A stretch of 64,000 nucleotides of DNA, from positions 1-64,000 of the forward strand of contig NZ_WLVL01000021.1 of NCBI RefSeq assembly GCF_009707125.1. Direction: 5' to 3'. The notes beneath the pieces were generated by a model. It was not told where the DNA came from. It saw only the letters and a program-made list of their open reading frames with translations, and ran no database searches. Position numbers and translations under genes: made by a program. Below, one piece after another: positions 62,798 through 64,000 of the stretch. The DNA is from Arsenicicoccus cauae. GTDB taxonomy: Bacteria > Actinomycetota > Actinomycetes > Actinomycetales > Dermatophilaceae. The first letter of the stretch is position 1; every line of letters starts with the position of its first letter.

Positions 62798-63003
62798 GGT
62801 TGTCCGACCACTGGAGTGGGGTCCGATTCGGGTCCCCCGTCGTGGACGGTGGTGATTACTCCCTGGGGAGCGCCCGATCGGGTGAATTCAGATCATCGTC
62901 CGTGCTCGGCGGCGCCGCTCAGCGATCACCGCACCTCGGACAGCAGCACGACCCGCACGCCTAGTAGATAACGGCGCGGACCCGGCATCCGGTCGGGTCC
63001 GCG
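62798..63003 (+). ncRNA. Candidate structured RNA, unassigned family
   Basis: Between a good promoter and a hairpin terminator, about 200 bases without a gene fold by eye into a three-way junction. P1: GTTGTCCGA (62799-62807) with TCGGACAGC (62936-62944). P2: CCAC (62808-62811) with GTGG (62842-62845), topped by GGGG/CCCC and CCGA/TCGG. P3: GGTGGTGAT (62848-62856) with ATCAC-CG-CACC (62925-62935), holding CTCCCTGGGGAG and CCCGATCGGG hairpins. P1, P2 and P3 abut almost perfectly. I do not recognise it as 6S, tmRNA, RNase P, SRP RNA or a familiar riboswitch. The lnt gene after it has its own promoter. Confidence 0.45.
62975..63003 (+). terminator. Hairpin ending the candidate RNA
   Basis: CGCGGACCCG and its exact complement (10 bp) enclose a nine-base loop. 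No T-tract follows. Confidence 0.6.
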
Positions 63004-63090
63004 TCGGCCCCAACGGCCTGCGGGTCGTGCTGTGCCTCGTCCTGTGTCTCGCCCCCCTCCCGCACACACGGGGCTACCCGGCCGTACGGC

Positions 63091-63096
63091 TAGGGT
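63091..63096 (+). promoter_or_regulatory. Candidate -10 box (TAGGGT) of lnt
   Basis: TAGGGT ends 6 bases before the GTG at 63103, with no Shine-Dalgarno, as in the other leaderless candidates. Confidence 0.5.
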
Positions 63097-63102
63097 GACG
63101 CC

Positions 63103-64000
63103 GTGCGTCGACTCCTCCTGGCCCTGCCGCTCGCGATCGGCGCCGGCCTGGCCCTGTGGCTGTCCTGGCCGGACCACGACCTGTGGTGGCTCGCGCCCCT
63201 CGGGATCGGCCTGCTCGCCGTGGCGGCGCACGGAGCCGGCGTCCGACGTGGCTTCCTCCTGGGCCTGGTGACCGGCCTCGCGGCCTACCTGCCCGCCCTG
63301 CACTGGTCGGGCATCTACGTCGGCGACCTGCCCTGGGTCGCGCTGTCCGTGCTGCAGGCGCTCTACGTCGGGATCACCGGCGCCCTCTGCGGGCTGCTGT
63401 CTCCCACCCGTACGAGCCCCCGAGGCGGACGGCTGCCTGGACCGCTGCCGGCTCGCCTGCCCTACCCCGTGGTCGTCGCCGCCGCCTGGACCGTGGGGGA
63501 GTGGCTGCGCGCCACCACCCCGTTCGGCGGCTTCCCCTGGATCAAGGTCGCCTTCGCGATGGCCGACGCCCCGATCCTGCCCCTGGTGCGGTATGTCGGG
63601 ACGCCCGGGCTCACCGCCGCGGTAGCGCTCGTCGGCGGCCTCCTCGCAGTGGCCGTCCGCCATGCCGCCGGCGCCCGATCCGCCCGGCGCTCACGGCCGA
63701 CGGCTCTTCGGCATACGGCCCTGTCCCTCGGCTCCCTCCTCGGGGCCGCCGCCCTCCTGTGGGGCCCGGCCCTGCTGCCCGTGCCGACCGATGGCCGCAC
63801 GGTCGACGTGCTGGCCGTGCAGGGCAACGTGCCTCGGGCCGGCCTGGACTTCAACGCCGAGCGGCGCCAGGTGCTCGACAACCACGTCGGCGTCACCGTC
63901 GAGGCCGTCCGCTCGCGCGCGGCCTCCGGCGTCCCGCGTCCCGACCTGGTCGTCTGGCCGGAGAACGCCTCCGACATCGACCCCGTCCGCAACGCCGACG
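63103..64000 (+). CDS. lnt: Apolipoprotein N-acyltransferase, 5' part (runs off the window)
   Basis: Lnt adds the third acyl chain to the N-terminal cysteine of lipoproteins at the outer face of the membrane. The frame is open to the last base. The visible 299 residues hold about six membrane helices (VRRLLLALPLAIGAGLALWL at the start; WTVGEWLRATTPFGGFPW near 129) and the start of the nitrilase-type catalytic domain (VDVLAVQGNVPR near 236). LVVWPENASDIDP near 284 carries the catalytic Glu of the E-K-C triad. The Lys and Cys lie beyond the window. Confidence 0.92.
   Translation, partial: MRRLLLALPLAIGAGLALWLSWPDHDLWWLAPLGIGLLAVAAHGAGVRRGFLLGLVTGLAAYLPALHWSGIYVGDLPWVALSVLQALYVGITGALCGLLSPTRTSPRGGRLPGPLPARLPYPVVVAAAWTVGEWLRATTPFGGFPWIKVAFAMADAPILPLVRYVGTPGLTAAVALVGGLLAVAVRHAAGARSARRSRPTALRHTALSLGSLLGAAALLWGPALLPVPTDGRTVDVLAVQGNVPRAGLDFNAERRQVLDNHVGVTVEAVRSRAASGVPRPDLVVWPENASDIDPVRNAD

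Overview
The window is about 64 kb of very GC-rich chromosomal DNA from an actinobacterium. Three things point there: mycothiol synthesis (mshC), the Pup/Dop/PafA/ARC pupylation set with pafB-pafC-tatA-tatC-helY, and families such as DUF3090, SCO1664-like, DUF3866, DUF3054 and DUF3152. Gene content and order fit Micrococcales, perhaps near Intrasporangiaceae/Dermatophilaceae. That placement is an inference; no rRNA gene is present to fix it. No tRNA, rRNA or CRISPR array was seen.

Layout. 1-773: the right end of an IS256-type element sits inside a truncated GIY-YIG/DUF2075 gene. 866-10315: housekeeping and conserved actinobacterial genes (MazG-like, M20 peptidase, uppP, corA, phosphatase-DUF3090-SCO1664 run, mshC, DUF2087). 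10746-19106: PAC2 protein, cobalamin-dependent methionine synthase, HAD phosphatase, membrane protein, RecB-type nuclease, M50 protease. 19175-33704: trmI-arc, an M20 dipeptidase, an MFS exporter with its TetR repressor, dop-pup, asparaginase, a diadenylate-cyclase-domain protein and pafA. 33814-48536: two FKBP isomerases, a giant single-chain acyl-CoA carboxylase, DUF3866, pafB-pafC, tatA-tatC and the helY helicase. 48721-51657: DUF3152, 5'-3' exonuclease, Lrp regulator, YbaK-type deacylase. 51785-55175: a catR-catB-catA-catC catechol operon, flanked by a fossil of benA. 55570-62582: a lysine aminomutase (kam) degradation cluster. 62761-63003: a candidate structured RNA with its own promoter and terminator. 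63103-64000: start of lnt.

The pupylation genes are complete for tagging and untagging, but the 20S core genes prcB and prcA, normally between pup and pafA, are absent here. The ARC ATPase also lacks the C-terminal extension and terminal QYL-type tail that docks on the 20S core. The locus therefore looks like pupylation without a proteasome.

The intergenic DNA holds three repeat families. A 50-bp tandem element with a covarying stem occurs at five loci, usually right at a stop codon; at one locus it supplies the -10 box of pafA and at another the stop codon of catC. A 52/62-bp tandem element occurs at two loci. A palindromic element of about 70 bp occurs in two convergent intergenic spaces. 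Many genes have a TAGGGT-like hexamer 6-7 bases before the start codon, which suggests widespread leaderless transcription.
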